Assembly (NCBI RefSeq): GCF_016587355.1
Contig: NZ_BNJF01000001.1
Coordinates: 2,430,501-2,494,500, forward strand
Origin: Ktedonospora formicarum
Lineage (GTDB): Bacteria > Chloroflexota > Ktedonobacteria > Ktedonobacterales > Ktedonobacteraceae
Length of the DNA stretch: 64,000 nt
Reading direction: 5' to 3'
In this document: positions 35,070-45,302 of the stretch, in pieces
How positions within the stretch are numbered: position 1 is the stretch's first letter
How the letters are laid out: each line of letters begins with the position of its first letter
Notes under the pieces: generated by a model
Database searches by the model: none
What the model was told of the DNA's origin: nothing
What the model saw: the letters and a program-made list of their open reading frames with translations, nothing else
Program-made: the position numbers and the translations under genes

Positions 35070-37583
35070 ATGTCTCAAGTTTCAGACACATTTGAAGTAA
35101 AAACTGCGTCCAGCCTTGCCCAGAGCAGCTCCTCCGATTCACAGACTCTCAGGCAGATCCTTGAAGAAGTCTGTCAGGGCTTTGGACCAGAAGTCGACGT
35201 GGCGCAGCTGTTCCAATCAGTCAATGCGACTATCTACGCTGGAATTTCAGATGCCGAGCTGTGGCAGGCACTGATCATGGCTACGCGTACCAGCATCGAG
35301 TTTGAGCCAGCCTACACCTATGTCGCAGCTCGCATTCTGCTGATAACACTTTACAATGAAGCTCTCTCAACGACCCAAGAGACACGTGTTGGACTCAATG
35401 ATGCAGCCACTATCTATAAAGACTACCTCGCAAACTATATACATATGGGTGTTAGCAAGGGTCACCTGGATACCCGCTTCCAGGAATATGATCTTGATCT
35501 GCTTGCCAATGCTATCCATCCCGAACGTGACCTGCTCTTCTCCTACCCCGGCTTACAGATCCTCTATGATCGCTATTTCTTGCAAGATTCTGGACGCCGC
35601 TTTGAGCTTCCACAGTTGCTATGGATGCGCGTAGCAATGGGCTTGGCCTATAATGAAGATCAGAAAGAGGCGCGGGCTATTGAGTTCTACGAACTGCTCT
35701 CACAGTTCTACTTCACGTCCGCGACCCCAACGCTCTTCAACGCCGGAACCACTCACCCACAGTTGTCATCTTGCTACCTGACAACAGTCGATGACGATCT
35801 GTTCCATATCTTCAAGTGCATCCAGGACAATGCCCTGCTCTCCAAATGGGCTGGTGGACTGGGTAATGATTGGTCACGCGTGCGCGCACTCGGAGCCCAT
35901 ATCAAGGGCACCAATGGCACCAGCCAGGGTATCATCCCCTTCCTCAAGGTCGTCAATGATACGGCTGTGGCAGTTAACCAGGGTGGCAAGCGCAAGGGCG
36001 CTGTCTGCGCCTACATCGAGAACTGGCATCTGGATATCGAGGAATTCCTTGATCTCCGTAAGAATACGGGCGATGATCGCCGTCGCACTCACGATATGCA
36101 TACCGCCTGCTGGATCTCAGATCTCTTCATGCAGCGTGTAGCACGCAATGAGCAGTGGACACTCTTCAGCCCCGATATCGTACCCGACCTGCATGACCTC
36201 TATGGCAAAGCCTTCGAGAAGCGCTACCTGGAATATGAGCGCATGGCCGATGCGGGCGAAATCACCCTCTTCCGCCGTGTCTCCGCGCTGGATCTGTGGC
36301 GTAAGACCTTAACACGTCTCTTCGAGACTGGACATCCCTGGATTACCTTCAAGGACCCCTCGAACGTGCGCTCACCACAGGACCATGCAGGCGTGGTACA
36401 TAGCAGCAATCTCTGTACTGAAATCCTGCTCAATACTTCGAACGATGAGACTGCTGTCTGTAACCTGGGCTCCATCAATCTCGCGGCTCATATCATTGAC
36501 GGCAATCTAGATCATGAGCGTTTGCAGAAGACCATTCGTACCGCCGTGCGCATGCTGGATAATGTCATCGACATTAACTACTATCCAACCACCGAGGCAC
36601 GCAATGCCAATCTGCGCCATCGCCCCGTCGGCCTGGGTCTGATGGCCTTCCAGGATGCCCTCTACAAGATGGGCATCAGCTATGCCAGCCAGGAGGCGGT
36701 AGAGTTCGCCGACCACAGCATGGAAGCCATCTCATACTACGCCATCAGCGCTTCGTCCGAACTTGCCGCCGAGCGTGGTGCCTATGGCAGCTACCAGGGC
36801 TCCAAGTGGGACCGCGGCATCCTGCCCATTGATAGTATCGATCTTCTAGAGGCCGAGCGCGGCGAGCCCGTCGAGATGGACCGTAGCGCAAGCATGAACT
36901 GGGATGTGGTTCGCGCCTCGATCAAGCAGCATGGAATGCGCAATAGCAACGTCATGGCTATCGCGCCTACAGCGACCATCTCATCCATAGTGGGCGTCAG
37001 TCAGTCCATCGAGCCTAGCTACAAGAATCTATATGTCAAGAGCAATCTCTCAGGCGAGTTCACAACCATCAACTCCTTCCTGGTTGACGACCTCAAGCGC
37101 CTGGAGATCTGGGACCGCAACACACTTGAGGCGCTCAAATACTATGATGGTTCTTTACAAGAGATGACCTTCCTGCCCGAGGAGATTCGCCAGCGCTACG
37201 TGACGGCCTTCGACATCGAGCCACACTGGCTTATTGAGTGCGCTAGCCGTCGCCAGAAATGGCTGGATATGGGCCAGTCGCTCAACCTCTACCTCTTCAA
37301 CCCCAGCGGTAAGAAGCTTAGCGACATGTACTCGCTCGCGTGGCGGCAGGGTTTGAAGACGACCTACTATCTGCGTACGCTCGCTGCGACCCAGGTTGAG
37401 AAGTCGACTGTTGATATCAACCGCTTCGGCATTCAGCCACGCTGGATGAAGAATAGCAGCCCATCAAGCGCGATCCAGGTTGAGCGCGAGAAACAGGAAC
37501 AGACTATTAGCATCACTCCGCTAGAGATCAGCGGCGATGGCGCGGTCTGCAATCTCGGCGAGGATTGTGAGGCTTGCCAGTAA
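35070..37583 (+). CDS. nrdA: Ribonucleoside-diphosphate reductase, alpha (large) subunit
   Basis: The 837-residue class I R1 subunit makes deoxynucleotides with NrdB. The N-terminal 100 residues resemble a divergent ATP cone ([10 protein letters not shown] at its end). Active-site motifs are NLCTEI with Cys449 between Asn447 and Glu451, LSSCYL and [10 protein letters not shown] for the redox cysteines, and TTYYLRTLA with the paired radical-transfer tyrosines. The C-terminal tail [11 protein letters not shown] carries the cysteines that reduce the active site. AAGAGG precedes the ATG. nrdB follows after 142 bp. The leader holds a repeat copy and a terminator-like hairpin, suggesting control of elongation. 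Confidence 0.97.
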   Translation: MSQVSDTFEVKTASSLAQSSSSDSQTLRQILEEVCQGFGPEVDVAQLFQSVNATIYAGISDAELWQALIMATRTSIEFEPAYTYVAARILLITLYNEALSTTQETRVGLNDAATIYKDYLANYIHMGVSKGHLDTRFQEYDLDLLANAIHPERDLLFSYPGLQILYDRYFLQDSGRRFELPQLLWMRVAMGLAYNEDQKEARAIEFYELLSQFYFTSATPTLFNAGTTHPQLSSCYLTTVDDDLFHIFKCIQDNALLSKWAGGLGNDWSRVRALGAHIKGTNGTSQGIIPFLKVVNDTAVAVNQGGKRKGAVCAYIENWHLDIEEFLDLRKNTGDDRRRTHDMHTACWISDLFMQRVARNEQWTLFSPDIVPDLHDLYGKAFEKRYLEYERMADAGEITLFRRVSALDLWRKTLTRLFETGHPWITFKDPSNVRSPQDHAGVVHSSNLCTEILLNTSNDETAVCNLGSINLAAHIIDGNLDHERLQKTIRTAVRMLDNVIDINYYPTTEARNANLRHRPVGLGLMAFQDALYKMGISYASQEAVEFADHSMEAISYYAISASSELAAERGAYGSYQGSKWDRGILPIDSIDLLEAERGEPVEMDRSASMNWDVVRASIKQHGMRNSNVMAIAPTATISSIVGVSQSIEPSYKNLYVKSNLSGEFTTINSFLVDDLKRLEIWDRNTLEALKYYDGSLQEMTFLPEEIRQRYVTAFDIEPHWLIECASRRQKWLDMGQSLNLYLFNPSGKKLSDMYSLAWRQGLKTTYYLRTLAATQVEKSTVDINRFGIQPRWMKNSSPSSAIQVEREKQEQTISITPLEISGDGAVCNLGEDCEACQ

Positions 37584-37725
37584 AACATACGCGGCAGGGG
37601 TATAGCGCCTCCTGCCCTCATTATGTTCTGACTTACACCTTCCACAAAACCCCAAATGTGTCAATGCAACGTTAAATTTTGCAAAAACATTATCATCTCA
37701 TTACTGCCAAGGAGTCTCGCTATTT

Positions 37726-38787
37726 ATGAGCTTATCCTTTGAAGATACCGCTACTACTGACTCTAACACTACCAGCGCGCAGCAGGCACAGAAGAAGCGC
37801 CTGATTAATGGCTGGCATGTCGATGTCAACCAGTTGATGCCGCTCAAGTATCGCTGGGCCTGGGAACATTATCTCAATGGCTGTGCCAACCACTGGATGC
37901 CTACCGAGGTTCCTATGACCAAAGACATCGAGACATGGCGCTCCAACAAACTGACCGCCGACGAGCGTCTGGTCATCATGCGTAACCTCGGCTTCTTCGC
38001 GACCGCCGAGAGCCTTGTCGGCAATAATCTTGTGCTCGCTATCTTCAAGCACATCACTAATGCCGAATGCCGCCAGTATCTGCTACGCCAGGCATTTGAA
38101 GAGGCCATTCACACCCATACCTTCCTCTACATCGTCGAAAGTCTGGGCCTCAATGAGCGTGAAGTCTTCAACATGTATCACGAAATCCCTTCCATTCAGA
38201 AGAAGGACGATTTTGAGATGCAGTTGACCTCTGCGGTCCTCGATCCTGACTTCTCGACCGAGAGCTTTGAAGGCATGCAGCAGTTCTTGAAGAATCTGAT
38301 CGGCTACTATATCATCATGGAGGGCATCTTCTTCTATAGCGGTTTCGTGATGATGCTCTCATTCCACCGCCGCAATCTGATGACTGGCGTTGGTGAGCAG
38401 TTCCAGTATATTCTCCGTGACGAGACCATCCACCTCAACTTCGGTATCGATCTGATCAACGGCATCAAGGCTGAGAATCCTCAGCTCTGGACACCAGAAT
38501 TCCAGGCCCATATTATTGATCTGATCAAGCAGGCCGTAGAGTTGGAGATTGCCTATGCTCACGACTGCCTACCCAATGGCATTCTGGGCTTGAATGCTGA
38601 GGCTTTCCGCAACTACGTGCAGCACATTGCGGACCGCCGCCTTGAGCGCATTGGAATTGCCCCCCTCTATCACTCCTCACACCCTTTTCCCTGGATGAGC
38701 GAGACAATGGATTTGAGCAAGGAGAAGAATTTCTTCGAGACCCGCGTCACCGAGTATCAAGCAGCATCCAATCTCAACTGGGATTAA
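37726..38787 (+). CDS. nrdB: Ribonucleotide reductase small subunit, class Ic (Mn/Fe type)
   Basis: The 353-residue R2 protein carries the metal ligands Glu95, Glu126, His129, Glu199, Glu233 and His236. The position of the radical tyrosine (Tyr122 in E. coli) is Phe133 (EEAIHTHTF). The first ligand is Glu, not Asp. Every one of these residues matches Chlamydia trachomatis R2 (E89, E120, H123, F127, E193, E227, H230) at a constant offset of six. This is the sequence signature of class Ic enzymes, which use a Mn(IV)/Fe(III) cluster instead of a tyrosyl radical. An AAGGAG-like sequence precedes the ATG. It ends in a strong terminator at 38799-38825. Confidence 0.96.
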   Translation: MSLSFEDTATTDSNTTSAQQAQKKRLINGWHVDVNQLMPLKYRWAWEHYLNGCANHWMPTEVPMTKDIETWRSNKLTADERLVIMRNLGFFATAESLVGNNLVLAIFKHITNAECRQYLLRQAFEEAIHTHTFLYIVESLGLNEREVFNMYHEIPSIQKKDDFEMQLTSAVLDPDFSTESFEGMQQFLKNLIGYYIIMEGIFFYSGFVMMLSFHRRNLMTGVGEQFQYILRDETIHLNFGIDLINGIKAENPQLWTPEFQAHIIDLIKQAVELEIAYAHDCLPNGILGLNAEAFRNYVQHIADRRLERIGIAPLYHSSHPFPWMSETMDLSKEKNFFETRVTEYQAASNLNWD

Positions 38788-38798
38788 TCATAAAAAAC

Positions 38799-38825
38799 GG
38801 CCCGGAACGGCTTTCGTTCCGGGCC
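38799..38825. terminator. Terminator after nrdB
   Basis: GGCCCGGAACG pairs perfectly with CGTTCCGGGCC around five bases. It lies between convergent genes and has an A-run on one side, so it can serve both. Confidence 0.8.
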
Positions 38826-38843
38826 CTATTTCTATCTTTTACT

Positions 38844-39101
38844 CTATGCTTCGATCTCGATCAGTGCTCGCCTTGCTCTCCGCATCAAGACAATTCCTCC
38901 CGCAATCAAGCCGCCACCCAGGCAGAGAACCCCAAGCCGCGCAAGACCCAAACCGGAATACATCGCCGGGCGCAAGATATCCGCTATTAGCGTGACCAGC
39001 ACAATCAGTGCTCCAAATGCCAGAGAAGCCGCACCCATAGCAGACACAAGCTCGCTATCCTGCCACACCTGTTTCAAGACGCTTGTTCGCCAAACTTTCA
39101 T
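38844..39101 (-). CDS. Small two-helix membrane protein
   Basis: The 85-residue product has two hydrophobic helices (about 20-45 and 52-72) and a basic/acidic end (MRRARRALIEIEA). No domain is recognised. It converges on nrdB and diverges from the sigma factor gene at 39324. Confidence 0.6.
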   Translation of the reverse strand: MKVWRTSVLKQVWQDSELVSAMGAASLAFGALIVLVTLIADILRPAMYSGLGLARLGVLCLGGGLIAGGIVLMRRARRALIEIEA

Positions 39102-39323
39102 CGTTAACCTCCCTCGCCGACACCAGTATATTCGCTCGCAATCACATATTTGTTACACTGACAACTATACCGGCATTCCGCGCCACGCGCATGGGGCAAA
39201 TGCCCCATATCAACCACTTTTCTCCGGACTAAACGCTACATTATCATTCTCTCTGTAACGTTTAAAAACGGAAAGCGACTATTGTGCGAATACTCAAAAA
39301 CAATTTCGCAAAGGTGCCACTCT

Positions 39324-39893
39324 ATGATGCAATTGCCACAGCACCCGCCAACAGCTGACCAGGCACGTGTAGCGCAACTATACCAGCGCTACGGCCTGCT
39401 TATTCTGGCGGCTATTCATCAGCGCATCGACAACAAAGAAGACGCTGAGGATATTCTACTCAGCGTCTTTGTTGTCGCGCTAGAAACACCAGCGCTTATG
39501 GATCTTGAAGAGCCACGCCAGGTGGCCTGGCTCCGTCGTGTCGCGCACAATAAATGCATGGATTTTTACCACCGCTCCGCTCGCAGCCAGATTACGTCGC
39601 TGGAACAGGGCCATGTCACGTTATATGAGGATGAGAGGCAGCAACCTGAGAATTTCGCCTTGCGTAGCGAAGAGTTAGCGCAACTTCGTGCTCATATCGC
39701 CACTTTACCCGAACATCAGCAAGAGCTGATCTTGCTCCGTTTTGGAGCAGGCATGCGTTGTACTGAAATTGCCCAACGTATGCGTAAAAGTGAAGGCGCA
39801 ATCCGCACTCTCCTCTCGCGCACACTCAATCTCTTGCGTAATATCTACTCTCAATCCAATCAGCAGCACGTAGGGAGGGGACATGATGCATAG
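39324..39893 (+). CDS. ECF RNA polymerase sigma factor
   Basis: The 189-residue protein has region 2 (about 15-85, DAEDILLSVFVVALETP, WLRRVAHNKCMDFYHRS) and region 4 (about 120-175, LPEHQQELILLRFGAGMRCT, EIAQRMRKSEGAIRTLLSRT). The start at 39324 is preferred since AAAGGTG lies seven bases upstream; the frame itself extends to 39282. Its 3' end overlaps the next gene by 11 bp, so the two are co-translated and the downstream membrane protein is the likely regulator. Confidence 0.92.
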   Translation: MMQLPQHPPTADQARVAQLYQRYGLLILAAIHQRIDNKEDAEDILLSVFVVALETPALMDLEEPRQVAWLRRVAHNKCMDFYHRSARSQITSLEQGHVTLYEDERQQPENFALRSEELAQLRAHIATLPEHQQELILLRFGAGMRCTEIAQRMRKSEGAIRTLLSRTLNLLRNIYSQSNQQHVGRGHDA

Positions 39894-41232
39894 CAATAAG
39901 CAATTTGAACCAAACAATATAGAAGAAGAATTAGATCAAATCGCCCACTTGGAGACCAGTTCACCCCTGATACCAGAGGCCCGCCTTGTGCGCGACCTTG
40001 AGCATCTGAGCCATCAATATATTGAGTCCTATCAGCGTGTTGGAGATCGCCTCTCACTCTATATGAAGAACCAAGCCACTTTACCCAACACAACCGAAAA
40101 GCAAGCCAACTCTTCCCCAAATAATGGATATATCAGGACCATATCTCCTAACGAATTTCGCCAGACTGGCTCATTTCAGCCTTCACCATCAACCACCCTA
40201 ACACCAAGTACAACGTCTGTATTGCCCATTCAGACACAATCAACCAAACGTAAGCAGATACACACCACGCGCCTCTTCGCAACCATCGCTGCCATTCTCA
40301 TTATTAGCCTTCTTAGTAGCACACTCTGGTTTTTCTACACCGCGCGCTTATCACAGGCTCCAGCAAACAAACGCAACCATATAACACAAAACACACCAAC
40401 GCCCGCGCCGCTTCCAGCCTCCTTCCAATGCCCAAAAATCGATGAGGGCTTCAGTATCGATGAAGGCTTCTATTATGTCTGCACACAAAAGCAATATAAA
40501 CTTATCAATCAGACACACCACTTATCAGATGGTCAGAAGGTCACACTCCTGCTGGCTCATGCAGACATAAGTAGGGTTTCTCTCGAAATTGCAGTCTCCA
40601 GCTCTCATCCTTACGCGAATGAGGAGGTTCCATCAGTCACCTTAGATCTCACAACGAAGGATGGCAGTCAAATATGCCGTGAAGGATATTCTGGATACTT
40701 CTCATCTGATCGTAAAACATATATCACTTTTGACAGTTGCCCCTACTTTACAAGCGCCCGAATTGGCACCAGCCTTGACTTACACCTCAAGGTCGAGTTA
40801 GGGGATATGCCATCTCAGGGTCCAAGCACAGAGTTTGATTTCGCGCTTCCTGTTCATCCAGCGCGAATAGTAAACACACAGCAGACTATCACCATTAATG
40901 ATGATCCCTATATCTTGCATCATGTCATTGTTGCTCCCTCAATGACGCGTATCTTCCTAATGAACAATCAAATTAATACACAATTCAATGCTTTAGACTA
41001 TCAGACTCAACACAACGCCATCACACTTCAGATTGGAGAACAAACATACTATGTGACATCCCAAAGCTGGACACCAGTTGGCAAAGCAGGTGGAGTGGCT
41101 GGGCTGGAAATAGATCTTGATCAGCCTCTTTACGACAAGCAAGGTACATGGACGCTTACTATCGATAAGGTCGTTGTGCCAGGTGCGACTCAGAATCTGG
41201 TCTATAACTTTACTGTTCCGCCTGCTCAGTAG
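39883..41232 (+). CDS. Single-pass membrane protein, likely sigma-factor regulator
   Basis: The 449-residue protein has a soluble N-terminus of about 125 residues (helical PEARLVRDLEHLSHQYIESY, then Thr/Ser/Pro-rich), one membrane helix (about 130-150, LFATIAAILIISLLSSTLWF) and a large strand-rich outside region of about 290 residues with no recognised domain. GGGAGGGG before the ATG and an 11-bp overlap with the sigma gene indicate tight coupling. By position it is a candidate anti-sigma factor or sensor, but no zinc-finger motif of classical anti-sigma factors is seen. The ectodomain contains pairs of cysteines that could form disulfides. Confidence 0.7.
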   Translation: MMHSNKQFEPNNIEEELDQIAHLETSSPLIPEARLVRDLEHLSHQYIESYQRVGDRLSLYMKNQATLPNTTEKQANSSPNNGYIRTISPNEFRQTGSFQPSPSTTLTPSTTSVLPIQTQSTKRKQIHTTRLFATIAAILIISLLSSTLWFFYTARLSQAPANKRNHITQNTPTPAPLPASFQCPKIDEGFSIDEGFYYVCTQKQYKLINQTHHLSDGQKVTLLLAHADISRVSLEIAVSSSHPYANEEVPSVTLDLTTKDGSQICREGYSGYFSSDRKTYITFDSCPYFTSARIGTSLDLHLKVELGDMPSQGPSTEFDFALPVHPARIVNTQQTITINDDPYILHHVIVAPSMTRIFLMNNQINTQFNALDYQTQHNAITLQIGEQTYYVTSQSWTPVGKAGGVAGLEIDLDQPLYDKQGTWTLTIDKVVVPGATQNLVYNFTVPPAQ

Positions 41233-41484
41233 CTTGCAATGAGGATGTGGGGAATTATATCGTTTTCGCCCCTCACTTCCTCACTTATTCCTCAATTTCA
41301 TGGCATAATAGAGGCAAATGCTTTTCTTGTTTCTCGAAAGAGGCAATGTCGCCCCTTTCGACTCTCCTTGCTTAGCACGGCATTGCTCACACGCTATCTG
41401 ATTGTGACTAGCCATCTGTTAGGTGACACAATGCCTCAAATGGGGGTGATACGTGCTTTGCTGGTACTCAATGGAGAAACACAA

Positions 41485-42399
41485 ATGAGCAAACGTCTCT
41501 CAATGGCGGAAGCCATCGCCCGCTATGTCCCTGATGGCACATCTGTAGCTCTCGGGCTCGCGCTCGAATCCCTCATCCCCTTCGCTGCTGGACATGAAAT
41601 CATTCGCCAGCACCGCCGTGACCTTACACTTATCGGGCCCATCTCCGATATCCTATTTGATCAACTTATTGGTGCTGGCTGCGTCTCAACGATCCAGGCA
41701 GCCTGGGTCGGTAACGTCAGCGAGGGGTTGGGGCACTGCTATCGCCGCGCCGTCGAGCGAAGTTATCCTCACGCGATCACCGTCGAAGAGTATAGCAATC
41801 ATACTATTGCCTTAGCCCTGCTCGCGGGCAGCATTGGCTCGCCATATATCCCTACCCAAACGCTATTGGGTAGCGACATTCCTCGCCAGAACCCTAATTT
41901 GCGCGTGACGAGCTCTCCTCTCGACGATATGCCAACACTTCTTGTTCCGGCACTACGTCCCGATGTCACCATCATTCATGTCCAACGTAGCGATGAGGAG
42001 GGAAACGCCCACGCCTGGGGCAATCTCGGCATCTGTGCCAGCGCCTTCCTTGCCGCTCAGAACGTGATCGTGGTCACTGAAGAGCTTGTCTCTCGCACGA
42101 CTATCCTGAGCGATCCCAACCGTATGCTCGGTCCCTCCTACAAGGTATGTGCAGTCGTACATGAACCTGGAGGCGCGCACCCCTCACCTGTCCAGGGGCA
42201 TACCAATCGTGATCATGCCTTCTACCATGAGTATCACCAGCATACACGCACCCCTGAAGGCTTTCAACAATGGCTAACACGCTGGGTACTCAATATACCC
42301 AACCGCGCCACCTACCTCGCGCACCTGGGGGAGGACCGTGTACGCGCTCTCCGCCTCAAGGAACATCACTATGCAGCCCCAGTCGATTATGGCTACTAG
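41485..42399 (+). CDS. CoA-transferase subunit A
   Basis: The 304-residue protein matches the alpha subunit of glutaconate-type CoA-transferases (family I): SMAEAIARYVPDGTSVALGL, LTLIGPISDILFDQLIGAGC, VPALRPDVTIIHVQRSDEEG and GLG-like GNLGICASAFLAAQNVIVV. Such enzymes move CoA between carboxylic acids. The start at 41485 follows GGAG by eight bases; the open frame reaches back to 41239 without similarity. The B subunit follows after 154 bp. Confidence 0.88.
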   Translation: MSKRLSMAEAIARYVPDGTSVALGLALESLIPFAAGHEIIRQHRRDLTLIGPISDILFDQLIGAGCVSTIQAAWVGNVSEGLGHCYRRAVERSYPHAITVEEYSNHTIALALLAGSIGSPYIPTQTLLGSDIPRQNPNLRVTSSPLDDMPTLLVPALRPDVTIIHVQRSDEEGNAHAWGNLGICASAFLAAQNVIVVTEELVSRTTILSDPNRMLGPSYKVCAVVHEPGGAHPSPVQGHTNRDHAFYHEYHQHTRTPEGFQQWLTRWVLNIPNRATYLAHLGEDRVRALRLKEHHYAAPVDYGY

Positions 42400-42553
42400 C
42401 ACTTCATTTGCCTGAGCGCAGCCGCCTGAGATGCTCAGACATCGCACAACACAAACTCAGCCGGAAGTGGCACCATGTGGCGGCGAAGCTAGCCGCCGCA
42501 CAGGCAGTGTTGGCAAATGCTTTTCATAACACTGTATGGAGAGGAAGTAAAGC

Positions 42554-43342
42554 ATGGCACAAACCTATAGTGCGCGTGAACTGATGGTTGTCTGCGCCTC
42601 GCGTCAGATTCACGATCATGAGCTAGTATTTGTTGGGATGCGCCTCCCGCTGCTCGCCTTCGCCCTGGCAAAGCGCACCCATGCCCCTAACTGTATCGGA
42701 CTCTTCGAGTGTGGGCTTGTACGTGACACACCTTCACCTGAGCTACTCTATACCATGGGCGATCCACCTAATATCACAGAGGCGCTCTGGGCGACCGCAA
42801 TGGTTGATGTGCTTGGCTCACTGGCGGCAGGTGATGTACAGCTTGGCTTTATTGGTGGTGCTGAAATTGATCGCTATGGCAATCTCAATACCTCCCTTAT
42901 AGGAAATGACTGGCAACATCCTCGCGTGCGCCTGCCAGGAAGTGGCGGAGGGGCCGATATCGCGTCTCTCGCCCATCGCCTAGCCATCATTATGCCTCAT
43001 GAGCGCCATCGTCTACGAGAGCGTGTCGACTTTATCACCAGCCCCGGCTACGGTTATCCTGATGAACACGGACCCGCAGGCTCATCCTGGCGCAAGCGTG
43101 TTGGCTTGCCACGCGGAGGACCTGCCGCTCTCATCACTACCCTGGGTCTCTTCACCTTTGATCCCACTAATGGCGAGGCCCTGCTCTCCTCATATCACCC
43201 TGGCGCCTCCATTGAGCACATGCAGGAGCATACGGGCTGGACCCTACGCCTCGCCCCTGACTGCCACGAGACACCTCCTCCGAGTCAGGAAGAGTTGCGT
43301 ATCATCCGCGAATGCGATCCCCAGGGTGTCTGGACTAGCTAG
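42554..43342 (+). CDS. CoA-transferase subunit B
   Basis: The 262-residue protein matches the beta subunit of glutaconate-type CoA-transferases: ELMVVCASRQIHDHELVFVG near the start, GLFECGLV, GDVQLGFIGGAEIDRYGNLN and LPGSGGGADIASLAHRLAII. In the SGGG-type loop the CoA-linked glutamate is usually provided by the catalytic subunit; the exact residue was not assigned. GAGGAAG precedes the ATG. It functions with the preceding gene. The acyl substrate is unknown, although nearby crotonase and thiolase genes suggest acyl-CoA breakdown. Confidence 0.88.
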   Translation: MAQTYSARELMVVCASRQIHDHELVFVGMRLPLLAFALAKRTHAPNCIGLFECGLVRDTPSPELLYTMGDPPNITEALWATAMVDVLGSLAAGDVQLGFIGGAEIDRYGNLNTSLIGNDWQHPRVRLPGSGGGADIASLAHRLAIIMPHERHRLRERVDFITSPGYGYPDEHGPAGSSWRKRVGLPRGGPAALITTLGLFTFDPTNGEALLSSYHPGASIEHMQEHTGWTLRLAPDCHETPPPSQEELRIIRECDPQGVWTS

Positions 43343-43347
43343 CAAAC

Positions 43348-43392
43348 GATAATCAGTGGGCCATGCTTGAGTGGCATGACCCACTGATTATC
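43348..43392. terminator. Shared terminator between CoA-transferase and ATP-grasp genes
   Basis: GATAATCAGTGGGCCATGC (43348-43366) pairs with GCATGACCCACTGATTATC (43374-43392) with one mismatch. The genes converge on it. Confidence 0.75.
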
Positions 43393-43398
43393 TCCATA

Positions 43399-44298
43399 TC
43401 ATGCACCTGCCAATTCATGATAGAACGCATCGATATCCACGCTCTGCGGTAATTCCGCGACCTGCCCATCGCCTAACTCTACAATCAACCAGTCTCCATT
43501 CTTTCTTCTTGCGATATCCATTGTGAAAAAGCGGCTCTTGACGTTGCGTACAACCTCCTGAAATAATTCTTCTGGCGGTCTCATGTTGCCATACACACCT
43601 TCGTCCCAATATGGTGCCTCCGCAATCAAACGCCCATCAAGGTAGAAACGCCGGTACTCGCGTGATAACGGCATTCCACTTTTGGAATGTTTTGCTAGCG
43701 GCTCTAGCTGGACAAATTCCCTGAATACCAGCCCTTCATGCCAGCTTGCCTCATCCTGTCGAGCCACAAAGTTATTCACAACCCGCTCGACCTCCCCACG
43801 CTCATTCGCCGCCGAGATATAGCAGGCATCAAACCACTCATGCTTACGTGATTTGACAAAGTCCTTGACAATCACGGGCTTACTGCCAAATGGTCGCAGT
43901 ATCTCCATGATTACATTCATGTCTACATCTCTACCACTATGGAGCCATACAGTGCTCGGCGTATAGGCCCTTATCGCGGTGTATGATTCTGGCAGATAGT
44001 GACAATGCCTGTATGCCTGCTCGTCATTGAGTAGAATTACATTGCGCTGTCGCAGAGCCTTCTCCAGGCGGCCATACACCTCTGGTCTAAGCATCCAGCC
44101 CCGATAGATCGTTAGTTCAGGCGCGGAGAGTGGCCCTACACGCCGCACTGCTCGCGCCACATTATCTTCCCTGGTGAATGCGTCAAAATCGATCAGGCTA
44201 TACATTAATCCCGCTCGCTCAGCAGCATTCACCTCTCGTTGGTATGCCTCATCTGGTTCTCTCAATTGCAATGGATCACAACAAAAAAGGATTCGCAT
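43399..44298 (-). CDS. ATP-grasp domain protein
   Basis: The 299-residue protein resembles the ATP-grasp fold of the DUF4343 type: KPVIVKDFVKSRKHEWFDAC supplies the ATP-binding lysines, LVFREFVQLEPL is the adenine-contacting strand, REYRRFYLDGRLIAEAPYW and FFTMDIARRKNGDWLIVELG carry the metal-binding acidic residues. ATP-grasp enzymes join a carboxylate to an amine or thiol. The substrate is unknown. It stands alone on the minus strand. Confidence 0.78.
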   Translation of the reverse strand: MRILFCCDPLQLREPDEAYQREVNAAERAGLMYSLIDFDAFTREDNVARAVRRVGPLSAPELTIYRGWMLRPEVYGRLEKALRQRNVILLNDEQAYRHCHYLPESYTAIRAYTPSTVWLHSGRDVDMNVIMEILRPFGSKPVIVKDFVKSRKHEWFDACYISAANERGEVERVVNNFVARQDEASWHEGLVFREFVQLEPLAKHSKSGMPLSREYRRFYLDGRLIAEAPYWDEGVYGNMRPPEELFQEVVRNVKSRFFTMDIARRKNGDWLIVELGDGQVAELPQSVDIDAFYHELAGA

Positions 44299-44492
44299 TG
44301 GCTTACATCCTTGCTTAACTTCTCATGTGTACAGAGAGTATCTACTCCCCAACACAATCAGAATATTCTAATTACTCTCATACCCCCCCCCACCTTCAAA
44401 ACCGGAAGCATAATTACTCACATTTGCCCGAATCTACGATGATCAGAAAGATGGGATACAATTAGGTACATAACGGAAAGGAGAGATTCAAT

Positions 44493-45170
44493 ATGCAATC
44501 AACCATCAGCCCTCGCGTCAAAATCTGCTGCATCAGCAGTATCGAAGAGGCGCACCTCGCGGTCAACTATGGTGCTTCAGCGCTGGGACTCGTCTCAGCC
44601 ATGCCTAGCGGTCCAGGTATCATCGAAGAAGAGCTTATCACTCAAATTGCCGACACCATTCCCCCAGGCGTTGCTTCATTCCTACTCACCAGCTTGATCG
44701 ATCCCGAAGCTATTGCGGAGCAGCAGCGGATCTGCCACGTCAATACAGTCCAACTCGTCGATAGCTTACCACAGGGAGGCTTGCAACACCTGCGTAAGCT
44801 GCTTCCCCCCGGTATCGCCATCGTCCAGGTCATTCATGTTCAGGGACAACACTCTATCGATGAGGCCCTGGAAGTCGCTCCCTATGTTAATGCCATCCTT
44901 CTCGACTCAGGAAATCCCACCTTGCCCATCAAAGAGCTTGGTGGAACTGGCCGCGTTCACGATTGGGATATTAGTCGTGCGCTACGCGAAGCGGTTAACG
45001 TTCCTATCTTTCTCGCAGGCGGACTCAATGCCGAGAATGTCGGCGCGGCTATTGACGAGGTTGGCCCTTTCGGTCTTGACCTCTGTAGCAGCGTGCGTAC
45101 GAATGGCAAGCTCGACATACAGAAGCTAGAACGCTTCTTCTCAGCCATACATAAACGACAGCAAATATAG
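44493..45170 (+). CDS. Phosphoribosylanthranilate isomerase-like protein
   Basis: The 225-residue TIM barrel resembles TrpF: KICCISSIEEAHLAVNYGA has the KIC catalytic cysteine, ILLDSG and GGTGRVHDWDIS carry the catalytic aspartate and phosphate loop, and IFLAGGLNAENVGAAID and GLDLCSSVRTNGKLDIQKL match the C-terminal phosphate-binding strands (usually GxDxSSGVE). The last motif is altered (CSSVRT), so activity on the tryptophan pathway substrate is not certain. No other trp gene is in the window. GGAGAG precedes the ATG. Confidence 0.82.
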   Translation: MQSTISPRVKICCISSIEEAHLAVNYGASALGLVSAMPSGPGIIEEELITQIADTIPPGVASFLLTSLIDPEAIAEQQRICHVNTVQLVDSLPQGGLQHLRKLLPPGIAIVQVIHVQGQHSIDEALEVAPYVNAILLDSGNPTLPIKELGGTGRVHDWDISRALREAVNVPIFLAGGLNAENVGAAIDEVGPFGLDLCSSVRTNGKLDIQKLERFFSAIHKRQQI

Positions 45171-45302
45171 CGCGAGCAGTTCTTTAATTGTCACTACGCC
45201 TGCCACTTTTGAGTGATATACTACAAAGAGACTATTTCTGGCATACTATTGCCTCACAGGACAACTACCAACAAGGCATGAAAAATGCTCATAAGGAGTG
45301 CT

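Noticed and set aside
41239..41484. N-terminal extension of CoA-transferase subunit A by 82 residues
   Set aside because: The extra segment has no family similarity, and a good ribosome binding site lies before the ATG at 41485.
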